Shown piece after piece: positions 27,244 through 41,500 of a stretch of 64,000 nucleotides of DNA. Source of the stretch: Capitulum mitella (lineage: Eukaryota; Arthropoda; Thecostraca; Pollicipedomorpha; Pollicipedidae); the NCBI GenBank assembly GCA_030062745.1, contig CP099840.1, forward strand, positions 33,073,101-33,137,100. Reading direction: 5' to 3'. Below the pieces are notes generated by a model that saw nothing but the letters and a program-made list of their open reading frames with translations, had not been told where the DNA came from and searched no databases. Positions within the stretch are counted from its first letter, which is position 1; the number at the start of each line of letters is the position of its first letter. The position numbers and the translations under genes were made by a program.

Positions 27244-30200
27244 CTACAGCAGCTGGTCGTCGGCCACCGGGTGGAGCAGAGACATGTGCTCGGCGCCGCG
27301 GATCGGCAGCTTCGTCATCGAGTAGTGCTGGATCATCTGCGGTATCGAGTCGAACGGCTTGCTGAACTGGCCCAGGATGAACTTGCCGCTGGCGCTGTCC
27401 TGCCGGATCTTCATGTGCATGAAACCGCGCGCCGACCTGTGGACGGGGCGCGTGTCAGCCAGTCGGAGGCAGAGGTCTGCCCGGCTGGTCACACACAGTC
27501 AGAAGCGGACATGAACCACCACCACATGTGCGCCGGCCAAAACAGAGCGTCGCATGTTGTGAACGGATCATGTATTTCCGGGCTCGCCGTTCCGTACATT
27601 CCTGCGGCACTGGACATTTCCTCCGAGCTCGTTAGACCGTCAACGTCATCAGGCCACAAAGCGGACGGACGGGAAGCACGTATGGACACCCGGACCATGG
27701 TCATGACACACTCGTCAGGTGGATATAGCATCAACACCATGACATCAGATTCTCGTCAACAGCCGATAGCGAAAGATAGTCTTGACATTAAACGCTAATG
27801 ACCGTTCCATTCCGCCAACAGTTCACAATAATGACTAAATGAGGATGCCTGATGGTTAACTGCTCAACCGGCAGACAAATTAGCATAGTCGTGGAGAATC
27901 AATCTCTCTTGAGCGAGGCTTCAAAAGTTTCTCATCTGCGGTTTTCCGGGCCTTGATGCCCACCCGCCCAGTCTATGACGATAACGTGGAACACAGGATT
28001 TACAAAATGGGCCTGGCGAGCATGCCGATAAATGCTTCAGCCTTCCCACGGTGAACCTCTGCGGCCCTCGGCGGTCGACGATAAATCGTGTCCGTCTCCG
28101 TGCCCGGCCGGGAAGCCAGACTCCCCTGGGAGGGGACCCGGGTCCGCTCGAAAACTCGGACAGTCCGAGCGGCTCAGAGCACTTCCCCGGAGCCAGGGCC
28201 GAGCACGCGCACAGCGCCAGAGACCGCTGCTGCCTGGCGATGCCACTTCCAGTAACGGCCCTGTTCTATTCTAGAGTGAAGGATCCTCCCGGCGACGACT
28301 GAGTAACAAGATAGCCTGTAGCCTGTGAAGCGTGTAGCCTGCGTTCGCCGTTGCCTCCCGCGCGAACAAGCTGATCTCCGCGCAACTGACTGGAGGTTGG
28401 TATCTCCTGCCCTTGCCCTAAACCAAGCCCCATCCCTCCTACTTCTCTCGAAGCGAGGCTCCAAACGGGACGGTGACGGCGGCACGGATGACCCGACGAC
28501 CGGCCGTTCCCGGCCGCGACTCACTTGAGCGAGAGCGAGTGGTCGTGCCGGCTCGACTCGCAGATGCGCACCAGGTAGCTGCCCTCCCTCTCGGCCCGCA
28601 GGATCGTCTCGGCCTCGACGCGCGTTATCGCGCCGTGGTACCACCTGCACGACAGGCGGCCCGTTACGGACGTGACATGACGTGACGGCCGCTCGGCTAC
28701 CGGCCGTCACGGCCACGTGACGTTGCGTGGGCAAGCACGACCCCTTCCGAACCGAGACCAGGACGGCCACACAGGCTGCCGCGACGATCGGAACATGGGT
28801 GGCAAACTGCATCGACAGAAGTCCACACGACCAACAAAGAAGCGACAACGCTGTTGTTAAATGACGACTGAAACGTTACATTCATTCGTGTTTCGCCAGA
28901 GATTAAGTGGATAAAGCGACTTTTGTTGCGGCCAGACAAGGACGGCCCGCAAACATGGTCAACTTTCACAGTGCAATTAAAGTGGACGCAAACAGAGCAA
29001 TTCAGCTCCCCCGGCCCACACCAGGCTGGCTGGAACTGCTGCAGGCAATATCAACACGTCGTCATCCTCCAGCGCGACCTATCGGAGACGGGTGGGCACG
29101 GCGCCAGCCGTCGCCAGGTGCGGCCGTCCGCGGACGGGGGGCGGGGGGGCTCAGACCGGTGACTCACCGCTGCTGCTGGAACGGTACGCTCAGATCGATG
29201 CTCTCGCCGGCGGCGTTCGTGGCGCAGCCGAGACTGAGCGCCATGGCGGCGCGGCGCGGCGGCGCGGCCGGGTCGGCCGAGCTGGCCGCCGGGGCGGCCG
29301 GCTCCGTCCGGTCCAGGCTGAGACTCAGGCTCGGCCGCGCGACCGGCTCCGGCGCTGGGAACGCAGAGTCGCGGTCAGCACGACCCTGCCGCGGCCGGCG
29401 AGTCGGCACATGCCCGCTGACGGACCGTCTGAGCTTCCGTCCGGGCCTCGCGAGCCGGCAGACGCAAGCTAATCGTCCGCTCAGCTCTACGCGAGCCGGC
29501 AGACGCAAGCTAATCGTCCGCTCGGCTCTATTTCTGCTGCGGACAGCCGGGATCAAGGTGACACCTGGACCTGGGGATGATCAATGGAGCCAGCCACGCC
29601 TGCCCTCGCCCAACCTGCATGGTGAAGCTGAGCTCGCCTTTCGCGGTGAACAAAACAGACCGTCAGCTAGGCTTAGAATCTTCTTCGAAATACTGGAAAC
29701 ACAAGCCTTCTCATGCGCGAATATTGGCTTCGACTTACCACCACAAAACCGTTAGGCTTACAGGAGCTAAGCATTTCACGGTATTTCACAATACGATTAC
29801 TGCTTTGTCCGATCAAATGTTTCCAAAAAACTTGAATCGGGAGCCGTCCGTTTGATCTCATTGTGCAACAGCCAGGTGGTACGTGGTTATGTGCTGTTGT
29901 ACGTGATTAATACGCGATCCATCTGTGATGAGCGTGCACTCTCTCGGCCGGCCGGCGCGCTCTCGGCGGCTGCTCGCTCCGCTCACCGTTGGCGGCGGCG
30001 GCCGTGGACGCGGCGGCGTGGGCGGGCAGCGAGCCCTGCGGCGACCGGAGGCCGGCGGCCGCCTTTCTCCGCAACTTCGGCATATCGAAAGGCAGCGGGG
30101 CGGCCGCCTCGCCGTGCGACTCGACGCTGATGCCGCTGTCGGAGCCGTGCAGGCCGGAGCGGGCGCGCGGCCGCGCCGCCGCCTCCCAGCAGGGCGGGCC

Positions 30201-32506
30201 GGCGCGCGCGCGCGGCGCCTCCACCGCCGGACTGTCCGGCTCCTGCGACTTGTCCGAGATGGGCGAGAGCACGGGCAGCCGCGCCGTGGCCAGCCGGCGG
30301 CACAGGTCGGCCGACAGGTGGGCGCGCGACAGCGAGTCGCCGCGCCCGGTCGAGTCGCTGTCGCCGCTCGAGCTGCGCAGGCTCTCCAGGCTGGAGAGCG
30401 TGCTGCTGCCGCTGCAGCTGTGGCGCACGCTGTCGCCGGAGAGCGGCGGCCGGGCGGCGGCCGGCGGCGGCCGCTCGCCGGCCGGCACCTCCAGGCACTC
30501 GTACCGGTGTCCGAGCGTGCCCGGCTGGTCGCCACACAGGCTGAGCGGGCGGCCGGCGGCGGCGCGCGGTACGCCGCGCTCCGGCCGGCTCGGCGCCGCG
30601 CCCGGCCCGCCAGCGTTCTCGCCGGCGCGCTCCGGCGAGTCCCACAGGCCGGCCAGCTCCGCCCGGCGGTCGCGGCCGAACTTGGCCGGCAGCGGCGCCG
30701 TGGCCGGCGGCGACGCGTGCACGTCGACCCGCACCAGCGCGCGCGCCACCTCCTCGGGCCGTGCCGTGGGCGGCGACGCGCCGTTGGCGCGCGCCGGCGA
30801 GGTCCGTTCGTCGCCGGCGGCCGGCGGCGGCGGCGGCGGCGGCGGTTCGGCGCGGCGCGGCGCGGCCGGGCTGCGCCGGCCCGGCTGCCAGGCGAGCCGC
30901 GGCAGCTCGTCCAGGTCCGGCGCCGGCGGCCGCGCCGTGCTGTCGAACGCCGTCTCATAGAGGCGGCGGCTCATGTCCTGGGCGGCGGCGGCGCCGGCGG
31001 CCGCGTCATGGCCCGCCTCGCGGCGCTCCACCTGCACGATCGGGTCGGACGCGTTCACGTAGATGGCCTCGTCGGGCCGCTGGCTGAGGTCCTCGCAGCT
31101 GCGAGTGAGCGGCGGCGGCGCGCGCCACTGCGCCGCCGCCCGCGGCCGCCGCTTCTTGCCGACCAGCAGCGCGCCGTTCCGGCACACCAGCTGGTACCGG
31201 TCCGGACTGCCCAGCAGCGGCGGCCACTGGCGCACGTTTTCGTATACGGGCGGCTCCTCTGCCGGCGGCGGCGGCGGCGGCTCGGCGGCTCTGTGTGGTG
31301 CCCGGCTCGGCGGGAACTCGGCGGCGGAGGGGCTCAGCGCCGTCGGCACGTGGCTCGAGTAGAGAGGGTCCGGCCGGCGGGCCGGCGGCACGGCCGTTCC
31401 CTGTGGGCTGACCTCCTCGTACAGCGTCCCGTCATCGCAGATCGGCAAAGAAACTGGAACGATACAGAGGGCGCACGGTCAGACAGGGACCGAACAGGTG
31501 TCACAAACAGCTTCTGTTCCACCGGTTCATCTCTGACAAATGTTGCAGATATTCAAATGTTAGAGCATATTCCAATGAGATACAGCACATGGGTAAACGC
31601 AACAAAAACGATAAAACCATTTCGCCCGCTTTACTCGATCACAGTTCCGACTCCGCAGCCTGTGACGCAAGGTCAAAAAAAAGATATCCAAGGTTCGAAA
31701 ACACGGTAACATGAATAAATGCAGCCCAGCAGTGATGACACATGGCAACAAATATGGCACACGAATAAACGCAACTTTGCAACACACAAATAGTAATAAT
31801 GCCGCCGGCCGAACACAATGGCGCGTCTCCGACTCGGCAGCCGGTACGGGTCGGTCAGAACGGCCGGTGGTCGGCAGCTCGCCCGGTCGCCTGTCCCCGC
31901 AGTCCGCCGCGGCGCCGCGCCGTCCGCCGCCGGGCGGCCGGCTCGCGCGGCTGTCGAAGCTCGCCGCCCGAAGAGCCGTCAGCGGCAGACGGCCGTAATT
32001 CAGAGCGGCCGCGATTGGAGCGACCCAGCGACCGGGTCGGGCCATCGCTCAGTCGGGCAGGCGGCGGCGGCGCGGCCCGGACGTGGGGCGCCACCCGGCG
32101 GCCGACCGGGCCGTGGCCGCGCCGACCGCCGCCGGCCGCCGCACGGGCAGGGGGCGCTGTCCGCCCGTCCCCCACACACGCCGGTCACGACGGAGCGACG
32201 CTGGGAGCTCGTGACGCCCGTGAGGGGTGCTTCAGAAGTTCAAGAGCGCTGCAGAAGTGACAACGTGCCGATGCTTTCGCCACTTTGCCGCCTCGAGAGA
32301 ACGTGGACTGGAGTTCTTCACAACAAACACGTCTGAAAACTCATCAGTGTCTAAAAACACTTCAATAACGCTTGATCTGATAAGCTTGTCCCGTGACTAC
32401 AATATCCGCCCGGCTGAAACAGCGTGGTCTCGTAGTTCAGACTCGCTTTCAGAAATCCCCGGTCGTCGCTTGAACTCCGACGGTGGAGTGGGTCGGGACG
32501 GGGCAA

Positions 32507-32558
<52 letters not shown>

Positions 32559-35500
32559 GGCTGCCAACTAGAACCTTTATACCCCGGCTATATCGACCAG
32601 CAGGCCGACGTCTCATTAACTTTGTTTGGATGGAGGTGGCAGAGGCGGCGGCGGCGCGCGTGTTCGTCGCCAGGGACCAGGTAAGCTGACCCCCGCCTTC
32701 AGAAGGTCACCGCAGAGCTTCGGCCTCTGCCCCGGGACTAAGTTACGCGGGCGGACCGTGCCACCACAGACTGTCACTGTCACAGACGCGGAGGTGCATC
32801 AGTTGGCTTTCCCAACATGAACTTAGAGATGGCTGAGCAGCTTTGAAGAGCGGTTCTGAAAGTCAACCAAAGAGCAACAGTCCATCAGCTGCTTTTATCA
32901 TGAATGGACTCCCTTACGCCGGTTAAAATCAGGGGCGCAGCCAGGATTTTCTTAGGGGGGGGGGCGGAGCTCAGAGTGAACCGAAATAATACAAAAACCG
33001 CCTGCTGGGAAGACAATGTGCAATATGGTTTCCACAAAAAATGCGGGCCTAATAGAGGGCCGGACCCCGGGCTCCCTTGGCTGCGCCTCTGGTTAAAATA
33101 ATTTCATTTCTCCTTTGCATTGATTTTCTGAGGTATAACACGTGAACGTCAATCAGGGGAGAGTAATTAAACACGACAGAAACAGTTCGGAATTCTGCCT
33201 AACTTTTCTTTTTCGGTAAAAGTTCTGAGCTCCACGAACTTTTCAGCAGTTTCATGCACACCCTCGGGTTATTTTTTCTGAACGCCACCAGAGACCAGGC
33301 AGTCGCGAGTGTCCCTCTCCCAGCCCAGCGACGCGCAGAACCATACCCTAACATCAAAGGCCATTAAAAGCAAGTCGCTGCAGTTCCTGCTAAGAAATGG
33401 AAACAAACGTAAACAAACACGTAAAGCAGAATGGTGTAAGTGTTAAATACAAAGAAGGCTGAAAGTGGTCAAAGGCAAGGCCAGCTAATCGTCTCGTCAA
33501 GGCCAGCCCGCTATATGAACACAATCGGTACACTGTGCCCGGTATCCCGTCCCGAACATAAACACTCAGTCGGTACAGGGGTGTTATTTTGGATGGGAAA
33601 AGCCTAGGACCGCACAATCGAACCTCCCCAAAATGTGAGATTTTCAACGAATTTAACTCACTTTATTTTGACCAAAGACAGTTACTAATTTATCAAATAA
33701 CAAACTGCGGTTATCACTGGTGGGGCTCAGTGGAACGTTGGTAGGGCCCAAATCAAAATCAGAAGGGCTTTGGCCCTACCAGGCATAAAGAAAACGACAC
33801 TCGTTAATCGGTACCACTAAATGAATCAATCACAAGGGTCAGAGGGCCTCTGCCTGGTTCCCGACATGAGGAGTCATGCTCAATCTCTAGAGTCCACCTA
33901 AGCACAGCTTGTTTCAGGAGCCAGCGCCGTTGATTAGGGTCTCATTGGCGTCTAATGATTGTGTGATACACATGCCTTACGATATGGGTATTGGGTAGCT
34001 GTGGATTATACGTACTGAGGAACTTCGTACGAATTAATTTCTTATTCACATACTCGGAATCAGGAATTTCGGCCGCAGCACAATATGTGCCGGTAAACGT
34101 TTCGTTCCATAGCCTGGGACCAAGGCACGAAGCGGTCAAACGTTTGTAATTTCTATTTGCAAATGGTTGTTCAAGATGTTTTACGTGCCTTGTTTTTCGG
34201 TCAATGCTTTCGTTTCTCATACATATTGAGGTGAGAGCTGCAGGAAGCTGATTTTTGAAAAACGTACGCATTACGGTGAGCATTTGTCACTTAACAATAT
34301 CATTTAGTTTCAGAATTTTAGACTCTAAGCTGATAGGGAGTACATGTGTTCAGTAACTGCGAGTTTTCGCAGAATGATTACGCAACTTAGTTGTGACGTG
34401 GAATTTGCACCAAACATAAGGCAACAGTAGTTCAAGTGCGGAAGGATCAGAGTTGTAAGGTAGGTGAGCGGTCGGCTTGTCAGGCATTTAATCATGCTAA
34501 TGACGTATATGGCGTATTATATTGGCAATGTAGTCGATATGACTAGCGGACTTAAAATTTTTAGCAATCGGTACACCAAGATATTTTATCTCATCGTTTT
34601 TGTGAATCCGCTTGTTATTTATGGATACATCAAACTTAAATTGTGCGGAGCAAGACGAATAATGCTGAGCAAATGTTTTATCACCATTCAACGCCGGAAC
34701 CAATGTAACACGGATGTCAACGATTCACTTACAAATCAGGACTTTTATGTCTGAAAATTACCGCAGTGTCATCCGCACACGAGTGACAAGTCATTTCGAA
34801 ACTGATGTTGGGAAGACTCTTAATGAATATTACGAAAAGAAAAGGACCTAGAACAGACCCCTGAGGAGTCCCAGTACCAACGTCTATGTAGCAAAGTATT
34901 ACACATTGTTTCCTGTATGGCAAGTGTGATTCAATGTTTTCGAATGATTTATTTTTTATCCCATGCTTTTTCTGGGTTTCTTCAAAAGAATGTCCCTGTT
35001 AACCGTGTCAAACGCCTTTCGAAGATTCGGAATTACTCTCAGAGCATGTTCTCCCATTTCAAAGCTTTTGTTACAAAATCCAGTAAAAAAAAGCAGAGGC
35101 AAATATGTTGCCTTGTTTTTGCAGAAACCAATATGATGGTCATGCAGAATTGTGCTTTCGTGTAAATGACACAATAATCGGTTTTAGATCGGTTTTTCGA
35201 GTATTTTTGACATGAGTGGTAAGATGCTAACTGGTCGATAGTTAACTTTTTAAGCGTCACCAGACTGGAAGACTGGCTTTACAACGGTTTTTACATACAT
35301 TGGGAAATATATCTGACGATAGACACATTAAATGAATGCAATAGTTGTCTTAAAATGCATTTCAAGGGGGATTTAAAGACTTTGGCATCAAATTTGTTCA
35401 TGCCTGCTCTGACATTATTAAGGCGACTAATTATTTGTGTGATTTCTTCTTCAGAAGCAAGGTGCAGACGGATCTCTTTATCTCACATTATATCAACACA

Positions 35501-38500
35501 CGAGCTACATGGCTTAAAATAATACCAACAAAGGCTAGTGTCGTCAAATATTAATGGTTCCGGATCTCGTAGAGCCCAAAAAAACTAACAATGGCGCCGT
35601 CCGCCACCTCTGTCCGCTGTCCCCATCCGAAGATGAGCGCCGCCGGCCCGGCCAACTGCCTCAGCAGGCGCTCAACTGTCACATCGATTGGAGAAGCCAT
35701 AAAGCTGGCCACAGCGCGCGGCGCCTCCAATATCGGACGCCTATGGCCTCTGCCGAGAGGAACGGCCGGCCGAATCCACGCGTCAATACCGCGCGGGCCA
35801 GACGCCGTGGCGATCGGCGGGGGACCCGTCCCTTTAAACTCGCACCCCCGGCCAGTGGTCGGCGTCCGAATCATTGTGCCGGTTGGTACGGCGGTTACAC
35901 GCCACTCAGGCACTTGGCTCTGCAGGGAATATTGGACATAACAAACAGCAAATAAAGCAATACCAAATTGCCGGACATAAGTCCGAAACGATGTAAAGGC
36001 AAGCGATGATATCGAATAATGTAAAAGTATCACAAAGGTGACCTTTAGGAAGGCCTAGAGTGTTGATACCATGTACTGAGACGAAATATCCATGTCGAAG
36101 ACAACAGTTACGGTAAAAATGGAAAACAAATATTAGGAAAGAATACTCCTTGCCAAAATCTACAAGATCCTGGACGTCAATGACGGAGACCGCGACGTGT
36201 TACTGCATGTCTCCTTCCTCCACCTGTCACCCCTGCCTTCCTTCTCCATTATCGCACGCCTGTCTGTCTGTCTCTGTCTGTCTGTCTGTCGACACGTCCG
36301 TCCGTCCGTCCGTCCGTCCGTCCGTCCGTCCGTCCGTCCGTCGTCCTTCCGCCACCGGCTGCCGACGGTCACTCGGGATCAACGAACAATCTCGTATTAC
36401 TGCTGTCAGATCCGGCGGACATGATGGCTCCGGCGGCGGCGGCGGCGGCGGCAGGTGACGGCGGGCCCACCAGTCCCGTATCTGGCCGGCAGCTGGCCGG
36501 CTGTGTCGACACGTGCCAGGCCCGGCATTAGGCCGTCATTCGGCCGATTCGCCACGCCGCCAGCCGACCCGCTCGGCCCCATCAGGACCGCTCCCGGAGA
36601 GCGGCCGGCACCAGACCGGACTCTGTCGGCTCCCGCGCCCCGACCGGCGGCAGCGGCTCGGCCCGCAGGCTCGCGGCGTCATCGGTTCCGGGTACGGCCG
36701 GCCGCCGCGCGTTCGTTTCAACTCCGGCGCCGCACTGGCAGTCGGAGGACTCCCCGGAGGACTCCCCCGGGGACGGAGTCCGCAGGCGGCGGGGGCCGCG
36801 GAAATCGCTCAGCCGGCCGCCGAGTGTGGTCCGGCCGGTCTCCGCTTTCGAAAGGCAGACATGGGCCACGACACGGCAGCCTCGCCGCTTTCCTAACAAA
36901 AGGGTGGTGAGATTAAGTTGCCTCTGGTTGCATTTCCCAACGCCCGGAGGATGACGTGGCCGCAGAAATGAAGCAAAGCAAATCATTTTGGCCGGCTGCA
37001 TCCCAAGCAGCATGACCTGCGATCTCATTCATTTGCAGCAGCTGTGACGCAACGGCGCTCCGTGCAGGCGAGCGTCTCCTGCGGCGTCCGCCGAGCTACC
37101 GCGGGCGCGAACCAGTTCTGTCCGGCGACTGAACGCGCCGCGGCCGGCCGCAGCGGCAAAGTCCGAGCGAAGGCCACGTTCGGACGAGGCACGGGCGGAG
37201 GAGCGGCGAATTTCCAGAACCGGCCGCGAGAGACGGCCGCGCCCGGCCGAACGGCCGCGGTTGACGGCCGCGCTCTCCAGGTCCGTGTGGTCTCCAGCCC
37301 CGGCCGGCCTCCTCCGCGGCGTCCAGCCGGCGCGGCCCGCCCAGCGGTTTTCCCGCGGTTGCGCGGACCGGCCGGCCCGCTCGGCGGACGCCCGCGCGCC
37401 GGCGGCGGAGGCGGACGGCTTCCGTGCAGAGCCGGCGGCGGACGGGCGGACCGAGCGGCCCGGTCCGGCGCGGTGACTCAGCCGCCGCGGCCGCCGACAC
37501 GGATGCTCCCTTTTCTGGAGCCGGACGCCGGACGGGACCGGCCGCGGCGGCGGCGCCGTGACGGACGGGGAGGACCCGCCGGCGCCGTCCGCCGCGGCCG
37601 CCCCGGGCAGCTCGGCAGCGACGCTCCCGCCGCCTGCTCCGGCCCGCACGCGACCGACGATTTCGCGCCGGAGCAGCTGTGCTGCAATCACCGAGCGTAA
37701 CTCGTCGCGACAGAGCCCGCTCCTACCCCGGCAGTTCCCTGCGGACGGCCGCGAGACGGGCGAAAACCTCACCTGTCACGCCGTTAGTCCGTCCGTACGG
37801 CTGGCAGTAGGAGAGCTCCGACTCGGGCGGCAGGTCGTCGTCCTCCAGCGCCGCGTCGCCGGCATTGGTGCTGTAGATCTTGCGCGTGCCGTCCTCGCCC
37901 GGCGTCACGTAGTCCTTGGAGTCGGCGACGTCGCTGTAGTCTTCGTCTATCTGCACGACCTGCGGGCGGGCGGGCGGGCGGGCGGTCGGTCAGAGGTGCA
38001 ACAGGCACCGGCCGGCCCCGGGAATGAGGACGAACAGGGAGGCAGGAACGCCAGGCCGGAGGCGGGGAAGAGAGGGACTTCCCTCTCCAGGTGCGCGGCC
38101 ACCTCCGGGATGACGTCACGCCGCCAGCCTGCAGACGGCCGCAGTCGGGCCGCTTTGTTCGTGCGTGCAGCGCTCGTGCAGAAGTGAGGGACGGCAGACG
38201 GCGCGGGCGGCCGGCCGACGGCCCGCCAGGGCGCGCCGCCACCGCAGGCTGCGTGGGTGTGGTTCGCAAGCACCTCTGGGTCGGCGCGGTCCTCAGGGAC
38301 AGGGGCCACCACTTAAACACCCACCGAATGCGAACGATGAAGACAGCTGAATGCTGCACTGAAGGCGCGTCCGGAGCAAAAGTGAATATAAAGAAAGAAA
38401 GGAATGAATCGTGCCAATGTCTTTCCCTTTCTCTAATCGACGCCAGTTTGGTAAATGTATGTATATATGGTGTAAATATAAAAACATGTACCACCACTAG

Positions 38501-41500
38501 GTTTGGAACAATAAAACATGTTTCCGTGCGAAAACTTTGAAACAGTTAAACACCCACGAAACATCAAAACTAAAACATCATTAAGTCCCGAATAAATTGG
38601 GATTTAATGATTTATTTTGATGCTGACGAATAATGATGCATTAGGATTTTGGCAAATTGTTTGATGAATTTCGATAATTATTCCCATCTTAGTTAAAACT
38701 TAACGTGAACAACAACAAACATCAAGGTAATTTGGGACTGTACGTTAATAACGGTTTTACAAAACAATTTTCCACGAAATTCCGCGAAACACAATGCATT
38801 CACCCGATAAGCACAGCGAGCGTTTAACATGAAAAACTGGCCATTTTCGGGAATCCGTCGGCACCTCAACGAACCTGAATCACAATCTGAGCCTCCGCCG
38901 CGGAAGATTGAATTCATCGCAGCTGTTACCAACAGCGTGGCCCGTCTGCAGAGCACGCGTCCTCTCTCCCACAGGTCCTTTGTGCACGGAGAAACGGTGC
39001 AGGGCCGGCCGCTGACTCACCGGCGCTAGGCCGAAGGACAACAACAGGTTCGGGCCCCCTGCTGAGGCTTTACACCGGTACGTGCTGCCGACAGCATTCC
39101 CTCTCCGCCTGTCATGAGTCACGCGAAGGCGAGAGAGGGGTGGAACGCGGGGAGAGAGAGAGAGAGAGAGAGAGAGAGCACGTCTCGCGTACCTTGGAGG
39201 CGTCCGAGCGGGAGACCTGCCGGAACTTGGCACGATTCACCAGGTCCAGAGGCGCCGCGTAGTCCTCCAGCAGCTGCAAAAAGACGCCCTCGTCAGCACC
39301 GTCCGCCACCCTCCTTGACCGAGCCTGGATCAGCTCTCTGTCGCCGAGGACAACGACTGGAATTGCTCTCCGCCGGTCCTCCGGCCGGCGATCAGATGAC
39401 ACTCGGCCCCGTGGTCGTTTGGTCAATCTCCGTCCGGGGCGTTTGGCCAGTGTCCGTGTTGACATCAGGAGCGGATCCCGTGGCCACCCGCCCGCCGGCG
39501 ACAAACACGAGGCCCTCGAGGAGACGCCGACCCGGCCACCGCACGTGGGAGAGCGCGGGCATCGCACCCTTCACGGCAGGCAAATGAGATCTTCGCCGGC
39601 GCGAACCGGCAGGCGGAATGTGACTCAGACGCTTCGCCGGAGCGTTTGATTACCGCGGGAACATCGCTGCACCGCACGGACCTCCAGCGCCGCTCATCTG
39701 GCGGCCCTGCAACAGGTGAGGCCGGCGGCCCGCTCTGCTGGACGGGTACTGTCTGCTCGGTCTGGCCCGGCTGGACTCCCTGGACGGTCCATGTCTGCTT
39801 TGTCCGAACTACCTGGATAGTCTGGACTGTCTGAACTGTGTCTGCGCCCTCTGGCCCGACTGACCTCCGGACTGCCCGGCGTGTCAGTGCCCCGTTGTCT
39901 CCCTGGACAGCTTGGACTGCCTGGACTGCCTGCAGTGTCCTTCCTGTCTGGAGCGGGCCCTTCGGTCACCGGCTCCCGCCGAGCCCACATTGGCCCGAGC
40001 CTCGTCCGCTCAGCCGAGACCAATTCCATTACTGCGGCTCGGCGGACAAATGAGAGCGGCACCGAGCCGTGTCACGCGACTAACTCCGTACCGGCACAGG
40101 GAGGACAGCCCCGGTCTGTTCCGTACCGACACAGGGAGGACAGCCCCGGCCGACTAACCGCGCTGCCTGCTCCGTATCGGCACAGGGAGGACAGCCCCGG
40201 TCTGTTCCGTATCGGCACAGGGAGGACAGCCCCGGTCTGCTCCGTACCGACACAGGGAAGACAGCCCCAGTCTGCTCCGTACCGACACAGGGAGGACAGC
40301 CCCGGCCGACTAACGCGCTGCCTGCTCCGTATCGGCACAGGGAGGACAGCCCCGGTCTGCTCCGTATCGGCACAGGGAGGACAGCCCCGGTCTGCTCCGT
40401 ATCGGCACAGGGAGGACAGCCCCGGTCTGCTCCGTACCGACACAGGGAGGACAGCCCCGGTCTGCTCCGTACCGACACAGGGAGGACAGCCCCGGTCTGC
40501 TCCGTACCGACACAGGGAGGACAGCCCCGGCCTGCTCCGTATCGGCACAGGGAGGACAGCCCCGGCCGACTAACGCGCTGCCTGCTCCGTATCGGCACAG
40601 GGAGGACAGCCCCGGTCTGCTCCGTACCGGTACAGGGAGGACAGTCTCGGCCGGACCACCGGTACAGGGGAGACGGTACAAGAAAGAGGGCACAGGCCGT
40701 ACCACCGGTACTGTGGAGGCGGTACAGAGCAGACAACACATATACACCACGGGCATAGGGGAAACGGCACCGGCAGGGCCACCGGACAGGGGAGATGGTA
40801 CCGGCCGTACCGGTACAGATGGGAGCCAAGACCGGCGAAGGGCAGAACCCATGGTGATCCAGCTAGGTACACACGACGGAGGACTGCGGGACCAGGTCAG
40901 GGTCCCCACGGCCAGGGGAGCGGGCGAGTCCACAGGACCGGCCGTCAACACGGCCCGACAGGCCCAGGCGACTGAACAACACCGGCCAGGGGCGTGCTCC
41001 GGACAGCGCAGCTAGCAGTCGCAGGCAGACGGTGCGGAGCGCTGGAGCGGAGCCGGCGGCGGCGGCGTCGCGCGGTGAGAGGGGAGCGTGCGCGCACCAC
41101 CTGGCCGAATCGATCGGCCCGGTCGGCCGCCTGACGCACAGTCGATACGCACACATTAGGCCAATGAGAGGGGCCGGGGCTGCGGACAGCGCGCGAGACT
41201 GCGGCCGGGAATACGGCAGATCAGCTGACTAAGCAGCTGACTGACGGGACCTTTTGTACAGTCGAGCGAAGTCGGCGGTCGGACGCGTGACGCCTCACTT
41301 CAGCCACATTAAATAACTGTAAAACGGACGAGAATTTACCACCCAGTAAACCCTAGTGCGGGTCATTTATAATTGCTCTGGTTATTTCCGGGGAAGTTTT
41401 ATTAGTGTGGATGAGGCGCGAGGGTGATAACGAAACGTAATGGAACGTATTATGCTTGACAGCGTTTGTCTTGCCTGCGAACGGTTCCAAGCATTCCAGC

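Noticed and set aside
29925..31709. 594-codon plus-strand open frame opposite SHB-like exon 4
   Set aside because: It is the antisense shadow of a GC-rich coding exon. The minus frame has consensus splice sites, in-phase junctions and tyrosine motifs; the plus frame has no domain.
39881..40951. Long repetitive proteins on both strands
   Set aside because: Products of the 35-bp minisatellite, open in several frames because the unit lacks stops.
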